Shown piece by piece: positions 13,099 to 21,948 of a stretch of 64,000 nucleotides of DNA (the first letter of the stretch is position 1; each line of letters begins with the position of its first letter). The DNA comes from Janibacter sp. A1S7 (GTDB lineage Bacteria > Actinomycetota > Actinomycetes > Actinomycetales > Dermatophilaceae). The notes beneath the pieces are model-generated. The model searched no databases and had not been told where the DNA came from. It was given only the letters and a program-made list of their open reading frames with translations. The stretch is from contig NZ_CP144913.1 in assembly GCF_037198315.1 (NCBI RefSeq), positions 868,001 through 932,000 of the forward strand, written 5' to 3'. The translations under genes were made by a program, and so were the position numbers.

Positions 13099-13111
13099 TC
13101 CCGGCCGGCCC

Positions 13112-13117
13112 TACAGT
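13112..13117 (+). promoter_or_regulatory. possible -10 for leaderless mRNA of the 13124 gene
   Basis: TACAGT lies 6 bases before the GTG at 13124, the spacing expected for a leaderless transcript. It sits in the 25-base gap after meaA. Confidence 0.35.
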
Positions 13118-13123
13118 GGCGGG

Positions 13124-13447
13124 GTGACCATGCACTGCCCTGCGACGCTCCTGCTCACCGCCACCCCGGAGGGCGAAGGGGGCGTGCCCGCCCTCGTCGA
13201 GCGGCTCGCCGGGGAGCGGGTGCTGACCGTGGTGACGGCGCCGGGCGATGCCCGGGGGGCGGCGGTGGCCGCCGGGCTGGACGTGCCGCTGGAGCAGGAG
13301 CCCGGCCTCGAGGGAGGCGAGCTCTCCTCGGCCCTGCTCGGGGAGATCGCCGACCTGCACCGGGGCGAGACCGTGCTCGTGCTCGCCCGTGGGACCGGCG
13401 ACCCGGCCGTGCCGATCACCCGGATCGAGCTCGGCGAGGCGTTCTAG
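13124..13447 (+). CDS. hypothetical protein
   Basis: 107 residues, not recognised. It has alternating hydrophobic strands and helices with no cysteines in a motif and no membrane segment; the composition is Ala/Gly/Leu/Glu-rich. It looks like a small alpha/beta protein or a fragment of a phosphosugar-mutase-like fold, but no active-site motif is visible. GTG 13124 (leaderless) or ATG 13130 could be the start. It follows meaA closely but seems to have its own -10 box, and it is convergent with the SPFH gene, whose stop lies 4 bases away. Confidence 0.5.
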   Translation: MTMHCPATLLLTATPEGEGGVPALVERLAGERVLTVVTAPGDARGAAVAAGLDVPLEQEPGLEGGELSSALLGEIADLHRGETVLVLARGTGDPAVPITRIELGEAF

Positions 13448-13450
13448 CGC

Positions 13451-14437
13451 TCACTCCCAGTCGTCGCGCTCGTGGCTGACGGATCCGGGATGGTCGCCCT
13501 CGGGATGTACCTCGTGCCCGTCGTCCGACCACGCTCCGTGATGCGTGGCCCCAGCGTGCGTCCCGGCACCGGCTGCCGCGGCATCCGCGGCCGAACCGCC
13601 GGCAGCGGGCCCACCTGCAGCCGGTGGGGCGGAGCCTGCTGGGGCGGCCCCCTTCGGCGTACTGGGTTGGGCCCCCAGCGCCACGCCCGCGGCATCGAAG
13701 AGGCGCAGCAGCTCCATCGGCAGCGGGAAGACGACCGTGGAGTTCTGCTCCGCGCCCAGCTCGAGCATCGAGGACAGGGTGCGCAGGTGCATCGCCGCCG
13801 GGTGAGCCTCCATGACCTCCGCGGCCTTGGCGAGGTTCTCGGCGGCCTCCTGCTCACCGATGGCGTGGATGACCTTCGCCCGACGGTCGCGCTCGGACTC
13901 CGCCTGACGGGCCATGGCACGGCGCATGCTCTCGGGGAGCAACACGTCCTTGACCTCGACGATCGTGACCTTGATGCCCCAGGGGTTGGTCACCTCGTCG
14001 ATGATCTGCTGGAGCCGGGCGTTGATCTCCTCGCGCTTGGTCAGCAGGTCGTCCAGGCTCGTCTGGCCGATGATGCTGCGCAGGGTCGTCTGGGCCACCT
14101 GCTGGGTGCCGACCTGGTAGTTCTCGATGGACAGCACGGAGCGGACCGGGTCGACGACGTTGTAGTAGGTGACCGCGTTGACCTGGACGGTGACGTTGTC
14201 CCTCGTGATCAGGTCCTGCGGGGGGATGTCGTAGGTGTGCGTGCGCAGGTCGATCCGGCGCACCTTGTCCACGATGGGCGCGACGATGATGATCCCCGGC
14301 CCCTTCGCGTCCTGGATGCGACCGAGCCGGAAGAGCACCGCCCGCTCGTACTCGGGGATGATCCGCACCGCCCGGGTGACGATGAAGATCACGACCAGGG
14401 CCGCGAGCACCAGACCGATCAGAGTGGTGTTGATCAT
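13451..14437 (-). CDS. SPFH/band 7 (stomatin/slipin-like) membrane protein
   Basis: 328 residues. One N-terminal membrane helix (about 5-25) is followed by a band-7 domain with EYERAVLFRLGR and the DNVTVQVNAVTYYNVVDP stretch. A coiled-coil region follows (residues about 190-240, AESERDRRAKVIHAIGEQEAAENL). The tail is Pro/Ala/Gly-rich and ends in a His/Asp/Glu-rich segment. Members oligomerise in the membrane as scaffolds. The gene overlaps the upstream NfeD gene by ATGA, the classic slipin-NfeD operon; the two act together in membrane organisation. The His/acidic tail is unusual and could bind metal. Confidence 0.9.
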   Translation of the reverse strand: MINTTLIGLVLAALVVIFIVTRAVRIIPEYERAVLFRLGRIQDAKGPGIIIVAPIVDKVRRIDLRTHTYDIPPQDLITRDNVTVQVNAVTYYNVVDPVRSVLSIENYQVGTQQVAQTTLRSIIGQTSLDDLLTKREEINARLQQIIDEVTNPWGIKVTIVEVKDVLLPESMRRAMARQAESERDRRAKVIHAIGEQEAAENLAKAAEVMEAHPAAMHLRTLSSMLELGAEQNSTVVFPLPMELLRLFDAAGVALGAQPSTPKGAAPAGSAPPAAGGPAAGGSAADAAAAGAGTHAGATHHGAWSDDGHEVHPEGDHPGSVSHERDDWE

Positions 14438-14838
14438 GACTCCTCCTTGCCTTGCGACGACTCGAGGGGTTCGACGAGCAGCTCCAGCCGCTCCACGGCG
14501 GTGATCCGCACGTCCTGACCGGCACGGAGGGGGACCTCGCTGCGCACCGACCACCAGCTGCCCTCGACGAAGACCTGCCCGTGGGTGCCCTCTGCCGAGC
14601 GCAGGTCGACGATCTGGCCCGGGAAGAGGTCGGCGCCGGTGCTGATCGAGGGGGAGCGTCCGTAGCGCCGCCACAGCAGCGCGGTCAGGACGAGGCCGAC
14701 GGCGACCACGACGAGCAACGGTACGACCAGGCCCCAGAGCAGGCCCCAGCCGATCCCGAGCACGTCGGCCAGCCAGGAGAGCACGTCACCGGCGTCCGGT
14801 TCGAGCGAAGGGGGATGGAGCGGCTGTGCGGTCGCCAT
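14434..14838 (-). CDS. NfeD-like membrane protein
   Basis: 134 residues. A hydrophobic N-terminal half (about residues 28-60, likely one to two helices) is followed by a C-terminal OB-fold NfeD domain with ADLFPGQIVDLRSAEGTHG and SEVPLRAGQDVRI. This is the short NfeD form without the N-terminal ClpP-like protease domain. It is translated just before, and overlaps, the SPFH/slipin gene, its usual partner. Confidence 0.85.
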   Translation of the reverse strand: MATAQPLHPPSLEPDAGDVLSWLADVLGIGWGLLWGLVVPLLVVVAVGLVLTALLWRRYGRSPSISTGADLFPGQIVDLRSAEGTHGQVFVEGSWWSVRSEVPLRAGQDVRITAVERLELLVEPLESSQGKEES

Positions 14839-14943
14839 GCCTCATCCTTCCCCTCGGCTGCTTTCGACCAGCCTAGTGCGAGGGCGTGGACGAACCGGGC
14901 GTAGAGGTGCAGGGCCACTCGGGGACGAGCCTGTGGGCAGCGG

Positions 14944-15639
14944 TCAGAAGAGGCGGTGCATGCTCGTGTCGATCCCCTTGAGCTCGTCGTAGTCGAGGGT
15001 CACGCAGCGGATGCCACGGTCCTCGGCGAGCGTGCGTGCCTGGGGCTTGATCACCTGCGCGGCGAAGACGCCGGTGACCGGGCGCAGCGCCGGGTCGCGG
15101 TTCATCAGCTCGAGGTAGCGGGTCAGCTGCTCGACACCGTCGATCTCGCCGCGCCGCTTGATCTCCACGGCGACGCAGACCCCCTTCGCGTCCTTGGCCA
15201 GGATGTCCACGGGGCCGATGGCCGTCATGTACTCACGACGCACGAGCGTGTAGCCCGCGCCGAGCGTGCCGATGTGCTCGGCCAGCAGCTTCTGCAGGTG
15301 GGCCTCGACGCCGTCCTTGACCAGGCCGGGGTCCACACCCAGCTCGTGGGACGAGTCGTGGTGGATCTCGTGCAGGCGCACCCGCAGGTGGTCCTCGGTC
15401 TTGGCGTGCTGGACGTTCCACACGGCGACGACGCCCTCGGCTGACTCGGTCTCGTCGGGCTCCACCTCGGCCATGGCGCACGGCGGAGCCATCCAGTTCA
15501 GCGGCTTGTAGGAGCCGCCGTCACTGTGGATGAGCACCGACCCGTCCGCCTTGACGATGAGCAGACGGGTCGCCAGGGGCAGGTGGGCGTTCAGCCGGCC
15601 CTCGTAGTCGACGCTGCAGGTCGCAATCACCACTCGCAC
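14944..15639 (-). CDS. nucS: mismatch-specific endonuclease NucS (EndoMS)
   Basis: 231 residues. In actinobacteria lacking MutS/MutL, NucS cuts both strands at mismatches with help from the beta clamp and so provides mismatch repair. The N-terminal DNA-binding domain includes [17 protein letters not shown] and [10 protein letters not shown]. The C-terminal nuclease has the PD-(D/E)xK elements GPVDILAKD and VAVEIKRRG near residues 150-175. The GTG at 15639 is chosen because [16 protein letters not shown] matches the usual N-terminus; an upstream ATG would add 26 Pro/Gly/Arg-rich residues. Length is normal. It is divergent from the dehydrogenase gene. Confidence 0.95.
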   Translation of the reverse strand: MRVVIATCSVDYEGRLNAHLPLATRLLIVKADGSVLIHSDGGSYKPLNWMAPPCAMAEVEPDETESAEGVVAVWNVQHAKTEDHLRVRLHEIHHDSSHELGVDPGLVKDGVEAHLQKLLAEHIGTLGAGYTLVRREYMTAIGPVDILAKDAKGVCVAVEIKRRGEIDGVEQLTRYLELMNRDPALRPVTGVFAAQVIKPQARTLAEDRGIRCVTLDYDELKGIDTSMHRLF

Positions 15640-15781
15640 GGGGCCGACCCTACGACCCCGGGGAGCGGCGCCCAAGCGGGTCCACCGGCCGGGACCCGGC
15701 CCGGTGTCCTGGATCACCTGTGCCCACTGTCACGCGGCCGGGCACTACCCGGGGGTGAGTCGGGCTGGAACACTCCCAGAC

Positions 15782-16990
15782 ATGTCTGAATCCCGCTCTC
15801 TCGCCGACTCCCTCGTCCTGCCGTACCTGAACCACGCCGTGTCGATGTTCGAGGAGGAGTACGCCTCCCGTGAGGACCTGGACAACGGTATGCGCTTCGG
15901 CTGCGGACTGCCGAAGGGTCCCCTGACCGTCATCGACGAGCTCGGTCTCGAGACCGTCCGGGACGCCCTCGCCGCACGTTTCGCCGAGACCGGCGACCCG
16001 CGGCACCAGCCGAACCCGGCGTTCGAGCGGCTCATCGCGGAGGGCCGCACCGGCAAGGCGGCCGGCACGGGCTTCTACACCTACGCGGGTGACGAGGTCG
16101 CCGCCGACGACCTGTCCCCAGCCCAGGGATCAGGGGGCGCGACCCGCGAGGTCCGCACGGTCGGTGTGGTCGGTTCCGGCACCATGGCCACCGGCATGGT
16201 CGAGGTCTTCGCGACCAGCGGGTTCCCGGTCACCTACGTCGCCCGCAGCCAGGAGAAGGTCGACGCGGTCGCCGCGAAGATCGCCAAGAACCTCGCCCGC
16301 AAGGTCGACAAGGGCCGCATGGAGAAGGCCGACGCCGATGCCGTCCTGGGCCGCCTGACCGGATCCCTCGAGCGGGAGTCCCTCGCCGACGTCGATCTCG
16401 TCGTCGAGGCGGTCGCCGAGGAGGTCGGCATCAAGAACCAGCTCTTCGCCGACCTGGACCGCATCTGCAAGGGCGGTGCCGTGCTCGCCACCACGACCTC
16501 CTCGCTGTGCATCGCCGACCTGGCCGCACGGACGGCGCGGCCGCAGGATGTCGTCGGCATGCACTTCTTCAACCCCGCCCCGGTCATGAAGCTCGTGGAG
16601 GTCATCGACCACGAGCACACCGGCCAGGACGTCCTCGACACGGTCGTCGAGCTGTGCAAGCGCATCCGCAAGGTCCCGGTCCGCTGCTCCGACCGCGCCG
16701 GCTTCATCGTCAACGCGCTGCTCTTCCCCTACCTCAACGACGCCATCAGGGCGCACGAGGCCGGGGCCTCCCTCGACGAGATCGACGCCGCGATCACCGA
16801 GGGCTACGGCTACCCGATGGGGCCCTTCGCGCTGCTGGACGTCGTCGGCACCGACGTCGCGCTGGCGATCGAGGAGGAGCTGCTCGCGGAGTTCGAGCAC
16901 GAGTCGCTCGCCCCGGCGCCGCTCCTGCGCGAGGTCGTCGACGCCGGCAAGCTCGGTCGCAAGACCGGCGAGGGATTCCGCGCGTACTGA
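15782..16990 (+). CDS. 3-hydroxyacyl-CoA dehydrogenase with an extra N-terminal C-domain
   Basis: 402 residues. It oxidises or reduces 3-hydroxyacyl-CoA with NAD(P), probably acetoacetyl-CoA to 3-hydroxybutyryl-CoA in this context. The domain order is odd. A 3HCDH C-terminal-type domain comes first (about 10-100, with GCGLPKGPLTVIDELGLE and GKAAGTGFYTY). The NAD-binding Rossmann domain follows (about 118-300; VGVVGSGTMATGMVE, HFFNPAPVMKLVEVI), then a second, standard C-terminal domain (about 305-402; GYGYPMGPFALLDVVGTDV, GRKTGEGF). Ordinary HBD has one of each. ATG 15782 is chosen; the open frame upstream has no support. The gene is divergent from nucS and ends at a large hairpin. Confidence 0.9.
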   Translation: MSESRSLADSLVLPYLNHAVSMFEEEYASREDLDNGMRFGCGLPKGPLTVIDELGLETVRDALAARFAETGDPRHQPNPAFERLIAEGRTGKAAGTGFYTYAGDEVAADDLSPAQGSGGATREVRTVGVVGSGTMATGMVEVFATSGFPVTYVARSQEKVDAVAAKIAKNLARKVDKGRMEKADADAVLGRLTGSLERESLADVDLVVEAVAEEVGIKNQLFADLDRICKGGAVLATTTSSLCIADLAARTARPQDVVGMHFFNPAPVMKLVEVIDHEHTGQDVLDTVVELCKRIRKVPVRCSDRAGFIVNALLFPYLNDAIRAHEAGASLDEIDAAITEGYGYPMGPFALLDVVGTDVALAIEEELLAEFEHESLAPAPLLREVVDAGKLGRKTGEGFRAY

Positions 16991-17006
16991 GCCCGCGTCA
17001 CCCTGT

Positions 17007-17079
17007 GCACGAAAGGGACTCCCGGAGCACACAACCGCCCACACACTGTGGGGCTGGTGCCCGGGAGTCCCTTTTGTGC
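17007..17079 (+). terminator. long terminator hairpin after the dehydrogenase gene
   Basis: Arms 17007-17025 and 17061-17079 pair over 19 bases with one mismatch (GCACgAAAGGGACTCCCGG against CCGGGAGTCCCTTTTGTGC). Four more pairs continue inward past a bulged A. CTTTT lies within the 3' arm. The loop is about 26 bases and G+C-poor compared with the surroundings. Confidence 0.7.
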
Positions 17080-17107
17080 TCGTACCAGCACGGGGGACGA
17101 TGAGCGC

Positions 17108-17395
17108 ATGCCCCGCTCCAACCGCCGTCGCCGTGACGAGCACCGTCCACTGCGGATGGGCGCCATGGGATCGCAGACCGTCCAGTCCTGGATGGGTCGC
17201 GCGTGGGTGGTGCGCCAGCTGAGCGGCCACAGCTCGACCCGCAGCTACACCTGCCCGGGCTGCACCCACGAGATCGCTCCCGGCACCCCGCACGTCGTCG
17301 TCTGGCCCGACGACGGCCTCGGTGGTGTCGACGACCGCCGCCACTGGCACGGCACGTGCTGGAAGGCCCGCGACCACGGTCGCTTCGGCCGCTGA
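17108..17395 (+). CDS. small conserved actinobacterial zinc-ribbon-like protein
   Basis: 95 residues with a very basic N-terminus (SNRRRRDEHRPLRMG), then YTCPGCTHEIAPGTPHVVVWP near residues 48-67 and HWHGTCWKARDH near 79-90. The CPGC pair plus His/Cys later could form a zinc site. Similar small basic proteins are widespread in actinobacteria and are sometimes labelled ATP/GTP-binding, without clear reason. Function is unknown. It lies between two terminator hairpins, so it is probably a single-gene transcript. Confidence 0.7.
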   Translation: MPRSNRRRRDEHRPLRMGAMGSQTVQSWMGRAWVVRQLSGHSSTRSYTCPGCTHEIAPGTPHVVVWPDDGLGGVDDRRHWHGTCWKARDHGRFGR

Positions 17396-17542
17396 CCCGC
17401 CCGGCGCCCGAGGTGACCCCGCGAGAACGACGACCTGTGCGGGTGGGCCGACGCGCGAACCCCGAGATCATGGGGAACCTGGCTCCCGCTGTGCACGACC
17501 GTGTCGTCGTACTCGTGCGTGGGTAGGGCGTCCGTCCACGGC

Positions 17543-17580
17543 GAAGGGGGCCGCACCGGCAATCCGGCGCGGCCCCCTCC
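17543..17580. terminator. bidirectional terminator between the zinc-ribbon gene and ccr
   Basis: GAAGGGGGCCGCaCCGG pairs with CCGGcGCGGCCCCCTCC around a CAAT loop, about 15 pairs with two mismatches. It lies 11 bases after the ccr stop on the minus strand and after the plus-strand gene, so it can serve both. Confidence 0.7.
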
Positions 17581-17591
17581 TGCGGTGGGTC

Positions 17592-18938
17592 TCAGGCGTC
17601 CTGGAAGCGGTTGATCTGCTTCTCGAACTGCGCGCGCTTGTCCGGGTTGGAGACACCCAGACCCGCCTCGGGGGCCAGCGTGAGCACGCCGACCTTGCCC
17701 TGGTGCTTGTTGTGGTGCACGTCGAGCGTCGCCTGGCCGACCTCGTCGAGGGAGTAGGTGCGGCTCAGCGTCGGGTGGATCAGGCCGCGGCTGATGAGCT
17801 CGTTGGCCTCCCAGGACTCGCGGTAGTTGGCGAAGTGGCTGGAGATGATGCTCTTGAGGTTCATCCACAGGTAGCGGTTGTCGTACTCGTGCATGTAGCC
17901 CGAGGTCGACGCGCAGGTGACGATCTTGCCGCCCTTGCGCGCGACGTAGACCGAGGCACCGAAGGTCTCCCGGCCCGGGTGCTCGAAGACGATGTCCACG
18001 TCGTGGCCGCCGGTGAGCTCGCGGATCCTCTTGCCCAGGCGCTTCCACTCCTTGGGGTTCTGCTTGGTGCCGTCCTCGTTCCAGAACTGGTAGCCCTCCG
18101 CCCTGCGGTCGATGATCAGCTCGGCACCCATGGCGCGGCAGATCTCGGCCTTCTCCGGCGAGGAGACGACGCAGACCGGCTCGGCGCCGGCGGCCAGCGC
18201 CATCTGGACGGCGTAGGAACCCAGGCCACCGGAGGCGCCCCAGATGAGCACGCGGTCACCGAGCTTGAGCGAGGCGCCGTTCTTGGAGATCAGCTGGCGG
18301 TAGGCCGTGGAGTTGACCAGACCGGGAGATGCGGACTCCTCCCAGGTGAGGTGGTCGGCCTTGGGCATCAGCTGGTTGGCCTTGACGATGGCCAGCTCGG
18401 CGAGGCCACCGAAGTTGGTCTCGAAGCCCCAGATGCGCTGCTGCGGGTCCATCATCGTGTCGTCGTGGCCGTCGGCGTCCTCGAGCTCGACGGACAGGCA
18501 GTGCGCGACGACCTCCTGGCCGGGCTTCCACTTGGACACGTGCCCACCGGTGCGCAGCACGACGCCGGACAGGTCGGAGCCGACGATGTGGTACGGCAGG
18601 TCGTGGCGCTTGGAGTACTTGTTCAACTTCCCGTAGCGCTCGAGGAAGGAGAAGGTCGACACCGGCTCGAAGATCGAGGTCCACACGGTGTTGAAGTTGA
18701 TCGCACTGGCCATGACGGCCACGAGCGCCTCGTCCGGGGCGAGCTCGGGGATCTCGACGTCGTCGATGTGCAGGGACGTGCGCGGGTCCTTGTCGCGGCT
18801 GGCCAGCCCCTCGAACATGTCGACGTCGGCCTTGTGGACGGTCGCGGCGCGGTAGGTCTGCGGGAGGGGGAGGTTGGCGTAGGTCTCCTCGCTCCGGTCA
18901 CCGGAGAGGATCGCGTCGCGGATCTGGTCGATTGCCAT
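17592..18938 (-). CDS. ccr: crotonyl-CoA carboxylase/reductase
   Basis: 448 residues, the usual Ccr length. The enzyme reduces crotonyl-CoA with NADPH while adding CO2, giving (2S)-ethylmalonyl-CoA. It is an MDR-fold protein: N-terminal region with SAINFNTVWTSIFEP, RIWGFETNFGGLAELA, the NADPH loop WGASGGLGSYAVQMA, VFEHPGRETFGASVYVARKGG and a late SHFANY. The Asn, Phe-Glu and His residues known to hold CO2 in Ccr can be recognised in these blocks, so carboxylation rather than simple reduction is expected. ATG 18938 gives the canonical MAIDQIRDAILSG start. Its product feeds the epimerase and MeaA encoded on either side. Confidence 0.95.
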   Translation of the reverse strand: MAIDQIRDAILSGDRSEETYANLPLPQTYRAATVHKADVDMFEGLASRDKDPRTSLHIDDVEIPELAPDEALVAVMASAINFNTVWTSIFEPVSTFSFLERYGKLNKYSKRHDLPYHIVGSDLSGVVLRTGGHVSKWKPGQEVVAHCLSVELEDADGHDDTMMDPQQRIWGFETNFGGLAELAIVKANQLMPKADHLTWEESASPGLVNSTAYRQLISKNGASLKLGDRVLIWGASGGLGSYAVQMALAAGAEPVCVVSSPEKAEICRAMGAELIIDRRAEGYQFWNEDGTKQNPKEWKRLGKRIRELTGGHDVDIVFEHPGRETFGASVYVARKGGKIVTCASTSGYMHEYDNRYLWMNLKSIISSHFANYRESWEANELISRGLIHPTLSRTYSLDEVGQATLDVHHNKHQGKVGVLTLAPEAGLGVSNPDKRAQFEKQINRFQDA

Positions 18939-18990
18939 GTGGGTGGGCTCCTCGGCCTCGTGGGGTCGGTCGGTCGGTTGCCGCCTGGGC

Positions 18991-19005
18991 GACAGTTGCT
19001 GCGTG
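18991..19005. promoter_or_regulatory. inverted repeat in the ccr promoter region
   Basis: GTTGC-TGCGT-GCAAC is a perfect 5-bp inverted repeat 53-67 bases upstream of the ccr ATG. TTGC-N5-GCAA resembles, loosely, the TTTGC/GCAAA boxes of short-chain-acyl-CoA regulators of the ScfR/PccR type. A second palindrome, GTCATGAC, lies at 19040-19047. Roles are inferred from position only. Confidence 0.3.
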
Positions 19006-19183
19006 CAACGTATGGGGGTCATGGCGCCGTTGGGGTGGTGTCATGACTGACTTCACACGCCGGATCGTGGGGCCGCCCCACACCCCGGGGCGAAGGGGGG
19101 AAAGGCCAGTGGGGGTCTCGACCGCGAACGTGCCCGGGCAGGTGCCGAATGTGCCGGGCAGATCCGGTCAGACCCGCATGTGC

Positions 19184-19615
19184 CTAGGCTCCTGCGGGTT
19201 GTGCGGGCTCCACGAGCTCCACGAGGATGCCGCGGGCGTCCTTGGGGTGGATGAAGTTCACCCGGGAATTGCTCGTCCCACGCTTGGGGGTGTCGTAGAG
19301 CAGCCGCAGGCCACGCTCGCGCAGGGTCGCGCAGACGGCGTCGATGTCCTCGACGCGGTAGGCGAGCTGCTGCATGCCCTGACCGTTGCGGTCGAGGAAC
19401 TTCGCGATCGTCGACTCGGGGGACAGCGGCGCGAGCAGCTGGATGCATGACCCGGAGTCTCCGACGCGCATCATGGCCTCACGCACACCCTGCTCCTCGT
19501 TGGTCTCCTCGTGCGCGAGGTCCATGCCCAGGGAGTCCCGGTAGAAGGCGATCGCGTCGTCGAGGTCGGGAACGGCGACACCGACGTGGTCGATGGCGGT
19601 GAAGAGATCAGTCAT
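19184..19615 (-). CDS. mce: methylmalonyl/ethylmalonyl-CoA epimerase
   Basis: 143 residues of the vicinal-oxygen-chelate fold. It interconverts the 2R and 2S forms of methylmalonyl-CoA (and ethylmalonyl-CoA), needed between Ccr and the mutase. Visible: [18 protein letters not shown] at the N-terminus with the first metal His, [32 protein letters not shown] and the C-terminal [15 protein letters not shown] with the metal Glu. The third ligand region usually reads HH(I/M)A; here it is QQLA, a Gln-for-His change that I believe is shared by several actinobacterial homologues. Start ATG 19615; divergent from the thiolase gene. Confidence 0.9.
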   Translation of the reverse strand: MTDLFTAIDHVGVAVPDLDDAIAFYRDSLGMDLAHEETNEEQGVREAMMRVGDSGSCIQLLAPLSPESTIAKFLDRNGQGMQQLAYRVEDIDAVCATLRERGLRLLYDTPKRGTSNSRVNFIHPKDARGILVELVEPAQPAGA

Positions 19616-19712
19616 ACTGCGCAGCCTAAGGACGCGACTGCCGAAGGGGGAGACCATCGGCCTGTGAGGCCCACCACCGTCACCGGCCCTGCCCTCCCTT
19701 CGACGGCGTCGA

Positions 19713-19718
19713 TAGACT
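19713..19718 (+). promoter_or_regulatory. possible -10 of the thiolase promoter
   Basis: TAGACT matches TANNNT and lies about 63 bases before the thiolase ATG in the divergent mce-thiolase region. The gene also has a good ribosome site, GGAGG at 19769-19773. Confidence 0.3.
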
Positions 19719-19780
19719 TGGGGGCAGTACCCGCGGTGTCGCTCCGGTGCCGCGCACCCCACGAAGTTGGAGGCATCCAC

Positions 19781-20980
19781 ATGTCCGAGCGTCCCGTGTC
19801 CGTCATCGTCGCCGGGGCCCGCACCCCGATGGGCCGCATGAGCGGCTCCCTCAAGGGGTTCTCCGGCTCCGACCTCGGTGGCTTCGCCATCAAGGGGGCC
19901 CTGGAGAAGGCCGGCATCTCGGGCGAGCAGGTCGACTACGTGATCATGGGCCAGGTGCTGACCGCCGGCGAGGGCCAGATCCCCGCGCGTCAGGCCGCGA
20001 TCAAGGGTGGCATCCCGAAGAACGTGCCCGCGCTGACCGTCAACAAGGTCTGCCTCTCCGGCATGGACGCGATCGCGCTGGCCGCCCAGCTGGTCCGCGC
20101 CGGCGAGTTCGACGTCGTCGTCGCCGGTGGCCAGGAGTCGATGACCAACGCCCCGCACCTGCTGCCCAAGAGCCGTGAGGGCATCAAGTACGGCGACACC
20201 AAGCTCAAGGACTCGATGGCCTACGACGGCCTGCACGACATCATCACCGACCAGGCGATGGGCTCGCTGACCGAGGCCAGGAACGCCGAGAACTCCGAGT
20301 TCTCCCGCGAGGAGCAGGACGCCTTCGCCGCCGCGAGCCACCAGAAGGCCGCCAAGGCGTGGTCCGAGGGCAAGTTCGCCGACGAGGTCGTCGCCGTCGA
20401 GGTTCCGCAGCGCAAGGGTGACCCTGTCGTCTTCGACACCGACGAGGGCGTGCGCGCCGACACCACCGCCGAGTCCCTGGGCAAGTTGCGTCCGGCGTTC
20501 GCCAAGGACGGCACCATCACCGCCGGCTCCGCCTCGCAGATCTCCGACGGCGCCGCGGCGGTCGTCGTCATGAGCAAGGCCAAGGCGCAGGAGCTCGGTC
20601 TGGACTACCTCGCCGAGATCGGCGCCCACGGCGTCGTCGCCGGCCCGGACTCCACGCTGCAGGCCCAGCCGGCCAACGCGATCGAGGCCGCGCTGAAGAA
20701 GGACGGCATCTCGGTGGGTGACCTCGACGTCGTCGAGATCAACGAGGCCTTCGCCGCCGTCGGCCTCTCCTCGACCAAGCAGCTGGGCCTGGACCCGGAG
20801 AAGGTCAACCCCAACGGCGGAGCCATCGCGATGGGCCACCCGCTGGGCATGTCCGGCGCGCGCATCACGCTCGCGCTGGCGCATGAGCTCAAGCGTCGCG
20901 GTGGCGGCACGGGTGCGGCCTCCCTCTGCGGCGGTGGCGGTCAGGGCGACGCCCTGATCGTGCGCGTGCCGAACGCCTGA
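19781..20980 (+). CDS. acetyl-CoA C-acetyltransferase (thiolase)
   Basis: 399 residues, the typical thiolase length. The biosynthetic direction condenses two acetyl-CoA to acetoacetyl-CoA, the entry step to the C4 module here. The nucleophilic Cys lies in [11 protein letters not shown] near residue 90; the catalytic His in [17 protein letters not shown] (about 347-363), with the second Cys in [11 protein letters not shown] near the C-terminus. The EINEAFAAV motif is intact. ATG 19781 is preceded by GGAGG. The meaB start follows after 2 bases, so the two genes form an operon. Confidence 0.93.
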   Translation: MSERPVSVIVAGARTPMGRMSGSLKGFSGSDLGGFAIKGALEKAGISGEQVDYVIMGQVLTAGEGQIPARQAAIKGGIPKNVPALTVNKVCLSGMDAIALAAQLVRAGEFDVVVAGGQESMTNAPHLLPKSREGIKYGDTKLKDSMAYDGLHDIITDQAMGSLTEARNAENSEFSREEQDAFAAASHQKAAKAWSEGKFADEVVAVEVPQRKGDPVVFDTDEGVRADTTAESLGKLRPAFAKDGTITAGSASQISDGAAAVVVMSKAKAQELGLDYLAEIGAHGVVAGPDSTLQAQPANAIEAALKKDGISVGDLDVVEINEAFAAVGLSSTKQLGLDPEKVNPNGGAIAMGHPLGMSGARITLALAHELKRRGGGTGAASLCGGGGQGDALIVRVPNA

Positions 20981-20982
20981 GT

Positions 20983-21945
20983 GTGATCCGTAGCGTCGAC
21001 GTCCCCGCCCTGGTCGAGCAGACCAGGGCGGGGACGCCGCGTGCCATCGGGCGGCTGATCTCGCTGGTCGACGACCAGCACCCAGCGCTGCGGGAGGCGA
21101 TGGCTGCTCTCGCGCCGCACACGGGTGGGGCACACGTGATCGGTCTGACCGGCTCGCCGGGTGTCGGCAAGTCGACGACGACCAATGCCCTGGTCGGGGT
21201 CTTCCGAGCGGCCGGCAAGAGCGTTGCCGTGCTCGCGGTGGACCCGTCGTCCCCCTTCTCCGGCGGGGCACTCCTCGGTGACCGCATCAGGATGAGCGAG
21301 GCGGCCACCGACCCGGGCGTCTACATCCGCTCGCTCGCCGCGCGCGGGCACCTCGGTGGCATCTCGCTCGCCACACCGCAGGCGATTCGCGTCCTCGACG
21401 CGGCCGGCTTCGACGTCGTCATCGTCGAGACGGTCGGCGTCGGCCAGTCCGAGGTCGCGGTCGCCGGCTCCGCCGACACGACGCTCGTCCTGCTCGCTCC
21501 CGGGATGGGCGACGGGATCCAGGCCGCCAAGGCCGGCATCCTCGAGATCGGGGACGTCTTCGTCGTCAACAAGGCCGACCGCGAGGGGGCCGACTCGACC
21601 GTCCGTGACCTGCGGCACATGATCAGGATGGGGGAGGGGAGCGCACCCGGCGGTTGGCGCCGCCCGGTCGTGCGCGCGTCCGCGGTCGACGGCACCGGTA
21701 TCGGCGACATCGCCGTGTCCGTCGGTGACCATCTCGACTGGCTGGCGTCCAGCGGTGAGCTGCGCCGTCGCCGCACTGCGCGTGCCCGCGACGAGGTCTC
21801 CGCTCTCGCCGTCGCCGAGCTGCGCTCGCGGATGGGGGACCTCGGGGCGGGCGGAACGCTCGATCAACTCGCCGCCGATGTCGTCGACGGCGGCAGGGAC
21901 CCCTTCGCCGCGGCTGACGTCCTGCTCGAGTCCGTCGCCGGCTGA
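20983..21945 (+). CDS. meaB: MeaB GTPase, B12-mutase chaperone
   Basis: 320 residues of the MeaB/ArgK G3E GTPase family, which gates adenosylcobalamin loading into, and removes damaged cofactor from, acyl-CoA mutases. Motifs: Walker A GSPGVGKSTTTNAL near residue 57, AVDPSSPFSGGALLGDRIRM, ETVGVGQSEVAV (switch/Walker B region) and the base-specificity motif NKAD. Start is GTG 20983, 2 bases after the thiolase stop, so it is in the same operon; the client is most likely MeaA. The gene ends 3 bases before the convergent LuxR-type regulator. Confidence 0.95.
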   Translation: MIRSVDVPALVEQTRAGTPRAIGRLISLVDDQHPALREAMAALAPHTGGAHVIGLTGSPGVGKSTTTNALVGVFRAAGKSVAVLAVDPSSPFSGGALLGDRIRMSEAATDPGVYIRSLAARGHLGGISLATPQAIRVLDAAGFDVVIVETVGVGQSEVAVAGSADTTLVLLAPGMGDGIQAAKAGILEIGDVFVVNKADREGADSTVRDLRHMIRMGEGSAPGGWRRPVVRASAVDGTGIGDIAVSVGDHLDWLASSGELRRRRTARARDEVSALAVAELRSRMGDLGAGGTLDQLAADVVDGGRDPFAAADVLLESVAG

Positions 21946-21948
21946 CCG

